This document shows, piece after piece, positions 9,471 through 17,255 of a stretch of DNA of 64,000 nt. Within the stretch, counting starts at the first letter, position 1; each line of letters starts with the position of its first letter. The position numbers and the translations under genes were made by a program. Source of the stretch: an uncultured Bacteroides sp. (lineage in GTDB: Bacteria; Bacteroidota; Bacteroidia; Bacteroidales; Bacteroidaceae); contig USPQ01000005.1 in the NCBI GenBank assembly GCA_900556625.1, forward strand, positions 5,814-69,813. Direction: 5' to 3'. The notes under the pieces are model-generated. The model did no database searches. It saw only the letters and a program-made list of their open reading frames with translations, and had not been told where the DNA came from.

Positions 9471-10925
9471 TTATTTTCCTTTTCCCGCCATGCTTCGTAT
9501 TTTCCCCAAGAGGTCGTACTCCCGCGTAACTTGTATATATCCCCCAAAGATAGTAAAACTTACTATACTTTTTACAATTATTGTAAGAAAAATATTAATT
9601 CCTTCCGTCGCGTACTGTATCGGCAGGAGAATGACCGCCATCAGCAGGCTTACCGCCAGCGGAGAAAGGAGCTGACGGACGAACGGCAGGACACTTCGCC
9701 GGAAAGTCACCCGGTACATCTGCCAGTAGCATTGCGCGAAGTTGACGGTGAACGTGACGGCGATGCAGCTTGCCACTGCCGTCAGCGTGCCGAAATAGAA
9801 GATTCCGAGCAGCATGCCCGCCACGTTGAGCGCGGACGAGAACAGTCCGCACACGAACAGGCTCTTCGTGTCGCCCGCCGCCTGGAAGATGGAGCCGGAA
9901 GAAGACAGTATGATCTGAATCCCTACGGACAGTGACAGAATCCGGAAAACGGGTACGGACGGCAGCCATTGGTCGCCGAAGATGATCAGCGTCACTTCCT
10001 CCGCCGTGAAAAAGAGCAGCACGCTGAGCGGCAGTCCGATGAAGGCGAGAAAGCGCAGGATCCGTTCGTAGGAGGTGGCGAGCTTCCCTTTGTCGTCTTG
10101 AAAATCGCTGAATATCGGGTGCATCACGGGGGTGATCACTTGTGTGATGTTCTGCAGGGGAAGCATCATCAGACGGTAAGATTTTTCGTAGTATCCCAAG
10201 TCGGACATTCCCATGTATTTGCCGATCAGCAGCTTGTCAAGGTTGCGGCTGAAATAGTTGATGACATTGAACAGGAACTGGTAGGCGGAATAGGAGAATA
10301 TCTTGCGCAGCACCGTCAGCCCCAGCGTGAGGCGCAGGCGTTGCGGATAGCGTTGGTAGGAGATGGCGAATATCAGTATGCCGGATACGATCGGGTTGAT
10401 AATCAGCGCATACAGTCCCGCTCCGCAGAGTGCTGCGGTGACGGCTGCCGCCCCTGCCGAAATCTGAATGACGAAGCTCCGCACGGCAATGAACTTGAAC
10501 TCTTTGTTGCGGTAGAACAAAGCCCCCGGCACGATGGTGGCGGAAGCGAAAAACAGGTTGACGGACAGTAGCTGGCACAGTGTCCGCAGGATGTCGCTGT
10601 TGTAATAACCGGCTATCAGCCATGACGCGGCGAAGAAGAGGGCGCTTATGCCTATGCCGGTCCACACGGTGAACGAGAAAATATCCGACAATTCCTCCCG
10701 TGTCAGCGTCTTGTGCTGCACGATGGCGGGGGATACACCCATGTCCGTGAACAGGTTGAAGAAGGCGATGATTACGGTGGCTATCGCCACAATGCCGAAG
10801 TCGTCCGGCGAGAGCAGGCGTGCCAGTACACCCGCCACCACAAGCGAGATGACTACACCGCTGTATTTGGCGAGCGCCGTGTAGAATACTCCGGAGAACA
10901 GCTGACTTTTGAGATTACCTGCCAT
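9471..10925 (-). CDS. Wzx-like polysaccharide flippase (MOP superfamily)
   Basis: 484 residues, almost wholly hydrophobic, with about 12-14 predicted membrane segments. Starts MAGNLKSQLFSGVFYTALAK and carries the family signature 'LLSPDDFGIVAIATVIIAFFNLFTDMGVSPAIVQ' in segments 1-2 (written here only to show the LLSP-DFG element), plus 'GYYEKSYRLMMLP' in the middle loop. Members of this WzxC/lipopolysaccharide-exporter group flip undecaprenyl-linked repeat units across the inner membrane. This is the only flippase in the window and pairs logically with the Wzy-like protein at 22880-24214. Its start overlaps the upstream glycosyltransferase gene by 11 nt. Confidence 0.93.
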   Translation of the reverse strand: MAGNLKSQLFSGVFYTALAKYSGVVISLVVAGVLARLLSPDDFGIVAIATVIIAFFNLFTDMGVSPAIVQHKTLTREELSDIFSFTVWTGIGISALFFAASWLIAGYYNSDILRTLCQLLSVNLFFASATIVPGALFYRNKEFKFIAVRSFVIQISAGAAAVTAALCGAGLYALIINPIVSGILIFAISYQRYPQRLRLTLGLTVLRKIFSYSAYQFLFNVINYFSRNLDKLLIGKYMGMSDLGYYEKSYRLMMLPLQNITQVITPVMHPIFSDFQDDKGKLATSYERILRFLAFIGLPLSVLLFFTAEEVTLIIFGDQWLPSVPVFRILSLSVGIQIILSSSGSIFQAAGDTKSLFVCGLFSSALNVAGMLLGIFYFGTLTAVASCIAVTFTVNFAQCYWQMYRVTFRRSVLPFVRQLLSPLAVSLLMAVILLPIQYATEGINIFLTIIVKSIVSFTIFGGYIQVTREYDLLGKIRSMAGKGK

Positions 10926-12033
10926 TTATCGCGTCTTTATAGACTTGTGCATACTCGCGTCCCGTTTTTTTGATATTCATGTTGTCGATGGCGTAGTCGT
11001 AGTTTGCCTCCCCGTGTTCGTAAGCGGCATACCGTGCGCCGGTTTCGAGCGCGTGGACGATATCTTCCCGGTCGTCGGGGTCGAACGAGGGGTTTCCGGT
11101 GATGGCCAGCAGCTCGCCGTTATTCCCCGTGTCGGGACCTACCACCACTTTGTGGTAGAGGAAGGCGAGGGGGATGTTGCCGGAATTCAGGATATCTTTG
11201 CGTGGAATCATTACCAGGTCCGAAGCTGCTATATAATAAGGTAGGTCGCAACTGTCCACCAGGTCGTCGTTGCCTCCGGCTCTCAGATGCAGCCAGCGGT
11301 TGAGCAGGGGCCTGACCACGTAGTAGCCGAAGCGCGAGAGCCATCTCTTGAGGAAGTTCTTGCCGTACCCGTTGCGTCTGGAGAAAGGGTAGAGACGGGG
11401 AGCGAGCAGCAGTTTATGCGGCCGTTTCCATGCATGGAATGCTCCGAGCACCATGCGTATCTCTTCCCGGTTGCGGAATTTGCCGAAGGCGGTGACGATG
11501 AACGCGTTCTGCGGCAGATTGAGATATTGGCGTGCGCGCGCCTCGCTGATGTCCTCCTGATAGGTATATTCATAGATATGGTGGAGAATGACGACATTCC
11601 GGCTTTGGGGGTATCTGGCGGCAAAGTCATCCGCGCTGAAATGCCCCATGTGTACCACGATGTCGCTTTGCGTCTCGATGATGTCGTAGGCGCGGCTGAT
11701 GATGTCGTTTGCGTAGTGCGGGCGCACATTGTGCCGCGTGTATACGAAATGCGCCCCTCGCGAACGGAAGAAACGGATGCGCTCTTCGAGCCGGCGTATC
11801 ACGTCGGGGTCGTCGCAGTTCCAGCCTACTACTTCTTCCGGCCATTGGAAGTGTATGATGTCATACGCCGTGTCTGATTCCCAAAATGCTTCTTTGGAAC
11901 ATCGTACGTCAATACCCGTCATGCGGATAGCATCGCATAGAATAGGAGCGAACAGATTGTCCGTATCACTTATTTCTCTGAATACTATGAGCGCTTTTAT
12001 TGCCTTGCCATTCGTCTCTTCACAATCGTTCAT
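10915..12033 (-). CDS. Glycosyltransferase, GT-B fold
   Basis: 372 residues from the ATG at 12033. An upstream in-frame start at 12192 would add a very basic stretch that is just the other frame of the neighbour's lysine tail; the TAnnTTTG box at 12063-12070 lies downstream of that start and supports 12033. Recognisable GT-B features: 'ALIVFREISDTDNLFAPI' at the N-terminus, 'YTRHNVRPHY' (a xxRHNxxPH motif found in capsule transferases), 'IVTAFGKFRNREEIRMVL' at the start of the donor domain and 'MIPRKDILNSGNIPLAFLY' near the C-terminus. It is the first gene of the downstream polysaccharide transcription unit. The sugar is unknown. Confidence 0.83.
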   Translation of the reverse strand: MNDCEETNGKAIKALIVFREISDTDNLFAPILCDAIRMTGIDVRCSKEAFWESDTAYDIIHFQWPEEVVGWNCDDPDVIRRLEERIRFFRSRGAHFVYTRHNVRPHYANDIISRAYDIIETQSDIVVHMGHFSADDFAARYPQSRNVVILHHIYEYTYQEDISEARARQYLNLPQNAFIVTAFGKFRNREEIRMVLGAFHAWKRPHKLLLAPRLYPFSRRNGYGKNFLKRWLSRFGYYVVRPLLNRWLHLRAGGNDDLVDSCDLPYYIAASDLVMIPRKDILNSGNIPLAFLYHKVVVGPDTGNNGELLAITGNPSFDPDDREDIVHALETGARYAAYEHGEANYDYAIDNMNIKKTGREYAQVYKDAINGR

Positions 12034-12062
12034 GTCCTTGCTTTTGTATCCTTCTTGTGCTA

Positions 12063-12070
12063 CAAAGGTA
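12063..12070 (-). promoter_or_regulatory. Bacteroides -7 promoter box for the downstream polysaccharide operon
   Basis: On the minus strand the sequence reads TACCTTTG, a perfect match to the Bacteroides sigma-ABfr -7 consensus TAnnTTTG. It sits 30 nt before the ATG at 12033 and between two minus-strand genes, so the glycosyltransferase-flippase run can be transcribed independently of the gene at 12077-12676. Confidence 0.72.
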
Positions 12071-12076
12071 GTAAAC

Positions 12077-12676
12077 TTATGATAACTTTCTCTGTTTTTC
12101 CGATTTCTTTTTTCCCTTATTTCCTTTATCTTTCTCTTTTTTCTTCTTTTCCTGTTCTTTTTTCTTTCCTTTTCCCTTTTTCTTCTTTTCATTTTCCTTT
12201 TCCTGTTCTTGACTTTTGCTTATCCGCAGGTGCATGGATTTGCTCAGTAACGCCTCTCTCGCCTTTGTCCTCCGCTCCAGTTCTTCCGCGTCGGGGTGCT
12301 GTTCGAGGAGGATTTCGCCGGGAAGGTAGTCGTCCAGTTCGTCGGGATCTACGGTTTTGATGATGACGCACTGCCCGTTTTGAATCGCTTTGATCATCGC
12401 CTTTGAGAGATGCAGGACGTAGAAATTGCACTTCAAGGCTATGAAATGCGTGTAGATCACTTGCGCGTACGATAATATGCTGTAATTCCGGACTTGTTCC
12501 ATGTTCCATGTCGTGCTGGAATTGATGGTGGTCTGTCCCGCCACTTTCTCGTGCGACAGGGGCGATACGGTGCGCTGGATGTTCAGAAAACGTCCTAACG
12601 TGATGTGGACACAATATTTCAATCTCTCTTTGATTACTTTGTCGTCATTCAGGATGACATTTGACTTCATTTTCAT
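12077..12676 (-). CDS. Protein of unknown function with lysine-rich C-terminal tail
   Basis: 199 residues; I do not recognise the family. Residues 1-150 look like an ordinary globular protein with a hydrophobic middle ('SILSYAQVIYTHFIALKCNFYVLHL') and an acidic stretch 'VDPDELDDYLPGEILLEQ'. From about residue 153 on the chain is nearly only K, E, G, Q and N, encoded by a pure purine tract on the coding strand. Such a tail may bind nucleic acid or membrane phosphate, or be a disordered extension. The gene lies between the polysaccharide operon and the divergent replication-like module, so it could belong to either. M3 (12670) is an alternative start. The reading frame is credible because the N-terminal half has normal composition. 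Confidence 0.62.
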   Translation of the reverse strand: MKMKSNVILNDDKVIKERLKYCVHITLGRFLNIQRTVSPLSHEKVAGQTTINSSTTWNMEQVRNYSILSYAQVIYTHFIALKCNFYVLHLSKAMIKAIQNGQCVIIKTVDPDELDDYLPGEILLEQHPDAEELERRTKAREALLSKSMHLRISKSQEQEKENEKKKKGKGKKKEQEKKKKEKDKGNKGKKKSEKQRKLS

Positions 12677-12713
12677 TTAAAAAACATTTTTATTTATGGT
12701 TATTATATTGCTG

Positions 12714-12721
12714 CAAAGGTT
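12714..12721 (-). promoter_or_regulatory. Probable -7 box for the lysine-tail gene
   Basis: The minus strand reads AACCTTTG, one mismatch from TAnnTTTG, 38 nt before the ATG at 12676. Together with the + strand box at 12782 it makes 12677-12856 a divergent promoter region; nothing else is visible there. Confidence 0.4.
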
Positions 12722-12781
12722 GTTAAAAGAATCGTAATAGCCCTCTGTTTTTTTCAACAAGTGTAACCGAAACATTTAAAA

Positions 12782-12789
12782 TACCTTTG
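12782..12789 (+). promoter_or_regulatory. Bacteroides -7 promoter box for the replication-like module
   Basis: TACCTTTG matches TAnnTTTG perfectly and lies 68 nt before the DUF4373 start, giving a leader of about 60 nt. No exact TTTG -33 element is seen at the usual spacing. Confidence 0.65.
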
Positions 12790-12856
12790 CGCTCACTGAG
12801 TTAGCTCGTCCGAAAAGGATGATTTTCGTGAATAATTTATTAAAATAGAAAGAATA

Positions 12857-14050
12857 ATGAAGAAGGATCAGTATTTTAATCTGGAAGTAAATCTGCTGAA
12901 TGACGATAATATCGCCGGTATGATGTCGGAACTGGATGCGGCGGAAGCGCTCGGCATTTATGTGATGTTGCTGTTGCACCTGCGCACGAAAGATAATTAT
13001 GAGGCGTCGTGCACTCCGCTTCTGTTGAGGGCGTTCGCGCGGCGGCATGACCTTGAGTTGGATATGCTGGAAAAGGTGCTCCATGATTATAATCTTTTTG
13101 AGGTGGACGAGGAGCGGCAGACGTTCCGGGCTCCGTATCTCGACCGGGTGATGCAAAGGCTTGAGGAAAAGTGGAGAATGGATACCGAAAACGGTAAAAA
13201 AGGAGGGCGCCCGAAGAAGCGTGCGAAATGCGCTGAAACGCCCGCCACCAAAGGGCGAAAACCCAACGAAACCCAAGAGAGGAGAGAAGAGGAGAAGATA
13301 GGTATTACTCCTGTTGTAAACAACAGCAGCAATACCCTCGCGGGAGGAGCTGCTGACGCTGCTACGGTTGTGGCGGAGATTCCTGCTGCGGGGGCTACGG
13401 GGAATTCGGAGAGTTCGAGAACTTCGGGGAGTTCGAGAACTTCGGGGAGTTCGGGGAGTTCGGAGAGTTCGAGAACTTCGAGGACTTCGGAGATGACGGT
13501 TATTCCGGAAACGGAGGAGAAGATTTCTGCTTCGGGGACTTCGGAAACTTCGGAAGTCCGAACTGCTTCTTCCGTTCCTGTTGGAAGGGGAATGAGGATT
13601 CGGGCGGTGGATGAGGAGGGGCAGCAACCGTTGCAGCCGGTGCTGTCTTGGGAAACGCTGGTAGACCGGCTTGCCGACTCACGCTTGTATATGGAGCTGG
13701 CGGGGCAGCGTTCCGGTCTGGGACGGCTTTTTATCGACCATCAGCAGCAGATTATCGGTCTGTTCAAAAAGCATATCCTTCTCTACGGAAAGGAGAGCGG
13801 CTTGCTCTTTTTTGAGGACGTGAAACGCTATTTTTCCAATTATATCGCTGCCGGATCGCCTACTTGCCGTATGCTGCGCGAAGAGTTGATGCGGGAAATC
13901 AAGGAGCGGGAGAGCAGGGATGTGAGCCGTTTTGAAAGTGTTGTGGATGGAAAACGGATGTATCTGGGACGTCTTATTCCCGACAGCGCACCGCCAAGAC
14001 CCGACAACTCGGCGGTGTGGGATGATGCGCACAAAAGATGGGGGCATTAG
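12857..14050 (+). CDS. DUF4373 (Lin1244/Lin1753-like) protein, replication-initiator-like
   Basis: 397 residues. Residues 1-115 form the DUF4373 domain (begins MKKDQYFNLEVNLLNDDN), a winged-helix-type domain found in phage replisome organisers and in Bacteroidetes proteins next to primase-helicases. Residue 116 onward is basic ('NGKKGGRPKKR'), consistent with DNA binding. Residues about 180-225 are a low-complexity Ser/Thr/Arg/Gly linker encoded by 9-nt repeats. Residues about 255-390 form a second helical domain ('DRLADSRLYMELAGQ', 'FFEDVKRYFSNYI') like the C-terminal helicase-loader region of such proteins. I infer that it brings the primase-helicase encoded downstream to DNA. Five 22-nt direct repeats start right after its TAG stop. 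Confidence 0.85.
   Translation: MKKDQYFNLEVNLLNDDNIAGMMSELDAAEALGIYVMLLLHLRTKDNYEASCTPLLLRAFARRHDLELDMLEKVLHDYNLFEVDEERQTFRAPYLDRVMQRLEEKWRMDTENGKKGGRPKKRAKCAETPATKGRKPNETQERREEEKIGITPVVNNSSNTLAGGAADAATVVAEIPAAGATGNSESSRTSGSSRTSGSSGSSESSRTSRTSEMTVIPETEEKISASGTSETSEVRTASSVPVGRGMRIRAVDEEGQQPLQPVLSWETLVDRLADSRLYMELAGQRSGLGRLFIDHQQQIIGLFKKHILLYGKESGLLFFEDVKRYFSNYIAAGSPTCRMLREELMREIKERESRDVSRFESVVDGKRMYLGRLIPDSAPPRPDNSAVWDDAHKRWGH
13402..13495 (+). repeat. 9-nt minisatellite coding for a Ser-rich linker
   Basis: Runs of AGTTCG(A/G)GG and AGAACTTCG units, in frame and multiples of 9 nt, encode repeated SSR/TSG/SSG/SSE tripeptides inside the DUF4373 gene. Further weaker units continue to about 13560. 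In-frame units mean length changes would not break the gene. Confidence 0.85.
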
Positions 14051-14160
14051 TTCATCCCACGTCTGAGTGCCGTTCACCCCATGCTTGAATGTCATTCATC
14101 CCACGCTTGAGCGTCATTCATCCCACGTCCGAAAGCGGTTCATCCCGTATTTGAAAGTAT
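14051..14160 (+). repeat. Five tandem 22-nt direct repeats (iteron-like)
   Basis: Five head-to-tail copies of 22 nt at 14051, 14073, 14095, 14117 and 14139. Each begins TTCA(T/C)CCC and continues with a variable A-C/T-G/A core, then TTGA or CTGA, then a variable end. The period is not a multiple of 3, so this is not coding. It fills the gap between the DUF4373 stop and the primase-helicase gene. Period, copy number and place beside a replication protein gene resemble plasmid iterons. Confidence 0.85.
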
Positions 14161-14247
14161 CAATCTCTCCGTGTTCTACACGAAGCGTTTGTCTTCCTTT
14201 CCCTGTGTGTGGGAAATATAATTATTCATTTAAAAATAAAGCAAGTT

Positions 14248-16050
14248 ATGAGAAATTTTGCCAGTTACGATGTCGATGTCCGTCGGAGGACAAGCGGCGT
14301 AGTGAAAACTGTTTGTAATAAATGTCAGGCCACGCGCCACAACAAACGCGACCGTTCGCTGCGTGTCAACGTTGATACGGGGCATTGTCACTGTTATCAT
14401 TGCGGGGCGGACTTTTACGTCCCCGACGAAGCGGAAGAGCGTGAGAAAGCCGAACAGCGTGCTGCCCGCCAGCGTCGTGCGGCAGCCGTTCCCCGTCATT
14501 TCCAGCGTCCGGTGTTCGATCCGGCACGGACTACGCTTTCCGAATCTGTAGAACGTTGGCTGGTGGAGACACGTTGCATCCCGCAGGGCGTCATCGCCGG
14601 ACTGCGCATCACGGAACAGGAGGAATTCATGCCGCAATCCGGTCAGAAGGAGCGTTGCGTCTGCTTCAACTATTTCGAGGACGGACAACTGGTCAACACG
14701 AAATTCCGTAGTGTGGACGCGAAGCATTTCAAGATGGTTCAGGGTGCCGAACTGATTCCCTACAACATCGACTCCGTGCTCGGACAGACTTCCTGCATCA
14801 TCCACGAAGGCGAACTGGATGCCGCCTCTTCCCTTGCCGCCGGATTCAAGAGCGTGATTTCCGTCCCTGCCGGAGCCAACTCGAACTTGTCCTGGCTCGA
14901 CCGTTTCATGGAGACGCATTTCGAGGATTTGACGGAGGTTATCATTGCCGTCGATACCGATTCAGCCGGACTGCAACTGCGTGACGAATTGATCAACCGT
15001 TTGGGTGCCGAGCGTTGCCGTGTGGTGGCGTACGGGCCCGGCTGCAAGGATGCGAACGAGCATCTGTGCAAATACGGGGTTGCCAGTCTGCGGGTAGCCA
15101 TCGAGCAGGCGGCGGAGGTTCCGCTCGAAGGGGTGTTCACGGCCACCGACCTGCACAGCGACCTGCTTGCTCTTTTTGAGAATGGTTTCGGACCGGGCGC
15201 GGAAACCGGCTGGGAGGAAATGGACAAAATCTGCACTTACGAACGGGGGAGGCTTATCATCCTCACGGGAGTGCCGGGCGCGGGAAAATCGGAGTGGCTC
15301 GATGAGCTGGTGTTGCGGCTTTGTTTGCGCCATCAGTGGAAGATCGCTTTTTTCAGTCCGGAGAATACGCCGATTGTCTATCACATCCGAAAGTTGGTGG
15401 AGAAGCTGACCGGACACCGTTTCCAGAAGGGGTGCGGCATTTCGGAAGGGCTGCTGATGCGGTCGGAGGAGTTTCTTACCGATAACGTGTCGCATATCTC
15501 TCTGAAGGGGAACGCCACGCCGGAGCGGGTGCTTGCGAAGGCGCACGAGCTGGTGGTGCGGCGGGGGTGCCGTATTCTGGTGATCGACCCGCTCAACCGG
15601 CTTGACCACACTCCGCAGCCGGGACAGACGGAGACGCAGTATCTTTCCAATTTCCTGAATATGATTACGGAATTTGCGGTGCAGCATAATTGCCTGGTGG
15701 TGCTTGTCGCCCATCCGCGCAAGATGAACCGTAACCCGGTGACGAACACTACTCCGCGCGTGGAGATGTATGATATCAACGGCTCTGCCGATTTCTTCAA
15801 TAAGGCGGATTATGGTATTGTGGTGGAACGTGACAAGGGGGTGGGGGTGACCCGTGTGTATGTGGATAAGGTGAAGTTCAAACATCTCGGAATGGGTGGG
15901 ATGGTGACTTTCGCGTATGATCCCGTGAGCGGGCGGTACCTGCCGTGCGTGGAATCGCATGATCCGGCTGTTCCCGTAGAACAGCGCGTCGGAGGTGTGA
16001 CGTTCGACTCCAGTTGCTGGCTGCCGGATAAGGAGCTGTTTGAGTCGTAA
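14248..16050 (+). CDS. T7 gp4-like primase-helicase
   Basis: 600 residues from the ATG at 14248; an in-frame ATG 39 nt upstream is less likely because the conserved region starts 'MRNFASYDVDVRR'. Order of domains: zinc ribbon (Cys23, Cys26, Cys49, Cys52), Toprim primase core (about 180-260; acidic Glu187/Glu189 in HEGELD and Asp236/Asp238 in AVDTDSAG), then a RecA-like DnaB-family helicase with Walker A GVPGAGKS (341-348), Walker B 'ILVIDP' (Asp447) and a sensor 'VVLVAHPRK'. All key residues are present, so both activities look intact. Enzymes of this kind prime and unwind DNA at phage or plasmid forks. Copies of this gene are known beside capsule loci in Bacteroides, where their role is not established. 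Confidence 0.93.
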   Translation: MRNFASYDVDVRRRTSGVVKTVCNKCQATRHNKRDRSLRVNVDTGHCHCYHCGADFYVPDEAEEREKAEQRAARQRRAAAVPRHFQRPVFDPARTTLSESVERWLVETRCIPQGVIAGLRITEQEEFMPQSGQKERCVCFNYFEDGQLVNTKFRSVDAKHFKMVQGAELIPYNIDSVLGQTSCIIHEGELDAASSLAAGFKSVISVPAGANSNLSWLDRFMETHFEDLTEVIIAVDTDSAGLQLRDELINRLGAERCRVVAYGPGCKDANEHLCKYGVASLRVAIEQAAEVPLEGVFTATDLHSDLLALFENGFGPGAETGWEEMDKICTYERGRLIILTGVPGAGKSEWLDELVLRLCLRHQWKIAFFSPENTPIVYHIRKLVEKLTGHRFQKGCGISEGLLMRSEEFLTDNVSHISLKGNATPERVLAKAHELVVRRGCRILVIDPLNRLDHTPQPGQTETQYLSNFLNMITEFAVQHNCLVVLVAHPRKMNRNPVTNTTPRVEMYDINGSADFFNKADYGIVVERDKGVGVTRVYVDKVKFKHLGMGGMVTFAYDPVSGRYLPCVESHDPAVPVEQRVGGVTFDSSCWLPDKELFES

Positions 16051-16057
16051 GCGGCAC

Positions 16058-16104
16058 TCGTACTCAGGGTTCTTGCAGTAGTCGTACTCAGGGTTCTTGC
16101 AGTA
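16058..16104. repeat. Two 23-nt direct repeats (period 24) over the DUF4248 stop codon
   Basis: TCGTACTCAGGGTTCTTGCA plus GTA occurs at 16058-16080 and again, identical, at 16082-16104. The second copy holds the last codons and the TGA of the minus-strand DUF4248 gene (LQEP-stop); the first copy duplicates them downstream of the stop. Confidence 0.9.
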
Positions 16105-16345
16105 CTTCTACGATTAGCCGTACTTGTGCGGGGGTATAGCTTCTGCTTCGGGGATTCATGCCGGTGGCGATGAGTCGTTCTTTCAGTCCCGGAGCGGCGG
16201 CTATCCATTTGTTGAAACGGTCTACCGCACTCTGTTGTTGTATGTCGGGGAGGTACAACATGGCAAGCTCCCCTTTTCCGTAGCTTCGGTATTCAAATGT
16301 TTTCTCTTTCTTTTCGTCATCGGTCGGCTCTGCATCTGTCTTCAT
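16088..16345 (-). CDS. DUF4248 domain protein
   Basis: 85 residues. After an acidic/lysine N-terminus the family core is clear: 'YRSYGKGELAMLYLP', a central 'NKWIAAAPGLKERL' and the C-terminal 'SRSYTPAQVRLIVEVLQEP'. The YGKxELA and TPxQVRLIV elements resemble short HTH/DNA-binding folds, but no function is established. It is convergent with the primase-helicase and divergent from the MNT/HEPN pair. DUF4248 genes usually accompany this primase/HU/amidase set in Bacteroides, so I treat it as part of the module and perhaps its repressor (inference). Confidence 0.88.
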   Translation of the reverse strand: MKTDAEPTDDEKKEKTFEYRSYGKGELAMLYLPDIQQQSAVDRFNKWIAAAPGLKERLIATGMNPRSRSYTPAQVRLIVEVLQEP

Positions 16346-16483
16346 TTTCTGATTGTTTTTAGTCCGTATTTATAGAGTGTAAAGTTACGCTTTTTTACCG
16401 GATTTGCCAAGCTGTTCAGGCTGTTTTTGGGGATGAGATAAAAAGAAAATGAAAGAAAATATAGGTTTTAGCTATTCTTTTCT

Positions 16484-16491
16484 TAACTTTG
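16484..16491 (+). promoter_or_regulatory. Bacteroides -7 promoter box for the MNT/HEPN pair
   Basis: TAACTTTG matches TAnnTTTG and lies 22 nt before the ATG at 16514. The rest of 16346-16513 is AT-rich spacer; a near-match TAACTTTA on the minus strand at about 16380-16387 may serve DUF4248. Confidence 0.65.
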
Positions 16492-16513
16492 TGGGAGAGG
16501 AGGAAAATAGCTT

Positions 16514-16822
16514 ATGAAACGTACAGATATTGTTCATCGTATTGCAGAGACAATGCATCGCATAGCGCCTACGGCACGTACCATACTTTATGGCTCGGAA
16601 GCTCGTGGGGAAGCCCGGCATGATTCTGATATAGACTTGCTTATCGTAGTGGATGAGAAGGAACTGACACCGGAAACCGAGCTTACTTTGCGCCGTCCTT
16701 TAAGCGAACTGGAAGCGCAAACGGGGGTAGCTATTAATACATTGGTCGTGTTGAAACGTGTATGGGAAAATATTACTACACCACTGACACTTAACATTAA
16801 TCGGGAAGGCATTGTGTTATGA
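16514..16822 (+). CDS. MNT-type nucleotidyltransferase (toxin-antitoxin partner)
   Basis: 102 residues. The minimal nucleotidyltransferase signature GSx10DxD is complete: Gly27-Ser28 and Asp39/Asp41 in 'YGSEARGEARHDSDIDLLI'. The third acidic metal ligand expected in the next strand seems to be Asn in 'VAINTLVV', which is common in the UPF0332-linked group. In MNT-HEPN systems this protein is the antitoxin and adds nucleotides (AMP) to the HEPN toxin. Its ATGA stop/start overlaps the HEPN gene by 4 nt, which fits strict co-translation. Activity is inferred from the family. Confidence 0.88.
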   Translation: MKRTDIVHRIAETMHRIAPTARTILYGSEARGEARHDSDIDLLIVVDEKELTPETELTLRRPLSELEAQTGVAINTLVVLKRVWENITTPLTLNINREGIVL

Positions 16823-17235
16823 AAGAACAATTGGATGATGAAACCCGCACCGCTATGGTGGATTATCGTTTGGAACGGGCTAGGCAGACGTTAGGAGAAG
16901 CGGATTTATTACGTACGGGAGACTATTTTAACGCAACGGTCAATCGGCTGTATTATGCTTGTTATTATGCCGCGTCTGCTCTGTTGTTGAACCGTCATAT
17001 TGAGGCTAATACCCATAATGGAGTAAAAACACAACTTTCAATGCATTTTGTCCGGACGGGTTTGCTTGATTTGGAACATAGTACAACTTTCGGTTTGCTT
17101 TTTGATAAACGCCATAGTAGCGACTATGGTGACTTTGCCTATTGTGACGCTGCTCTGGTGGATGTGCTTCGTCCGCGTGCGGAAGCATTCATTAATGCTG
17201 TGGAGCAATTGGTAAGAAGTGAGCGCACAGCTTAA
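16819..17235 (+). CDS. HEPN domain protein (UPF0332), likely RNase toxin
   Basis: 138 residues, all-helical HEPN fold ('LERARQTLGEADLL', 'NRLYYACYYAASALLL'). The family's active-site segment is Arg98-His-Ser-Ser-Asp-Tyr103 in 'LLFDKRHSSDYGDF'; this UPF0332 form has R-x4-Y instead of the canonical R-x4-6-H. HEPN proteins of this kind cleave RNA and are neutralised by the paired MNT protein. The pair is a two-gene unit with its own promoter, embedded between DUF4248 and the HU-like gene. Whether it is active here cannot be told. Confidence 0.88.
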   Translation: MKEQLDDETRTAMVDYRLERARQTLGEADLLRTGDYFNATVNRLYYACYYAASALLLNRHIEANTHNGVKTQLSMHFVRTGLLDLEHSTTFGLLFDKRHSSDYGDFAYCDAALVDVLRPRAEAFINAVEQLVRSERTA

Positions 17236-17255
17236 AAAAAACTGTTTTTTTGCTC

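Noticed and set aside
12034..12192. N-terminal extension of the glycosyltransferase at 10915-12033 with a K/R-rich leader
   Set aside because: The stretch is the second frame of the neighbouring gene's lysine tail, and a perfect -7 box lies between it and the ATG at 12033.
14051..14160. CRISPR array
   Set aside because: Repeats are directly adjacent with no unique spacers, too short and degenerate, and there are no cas genes.
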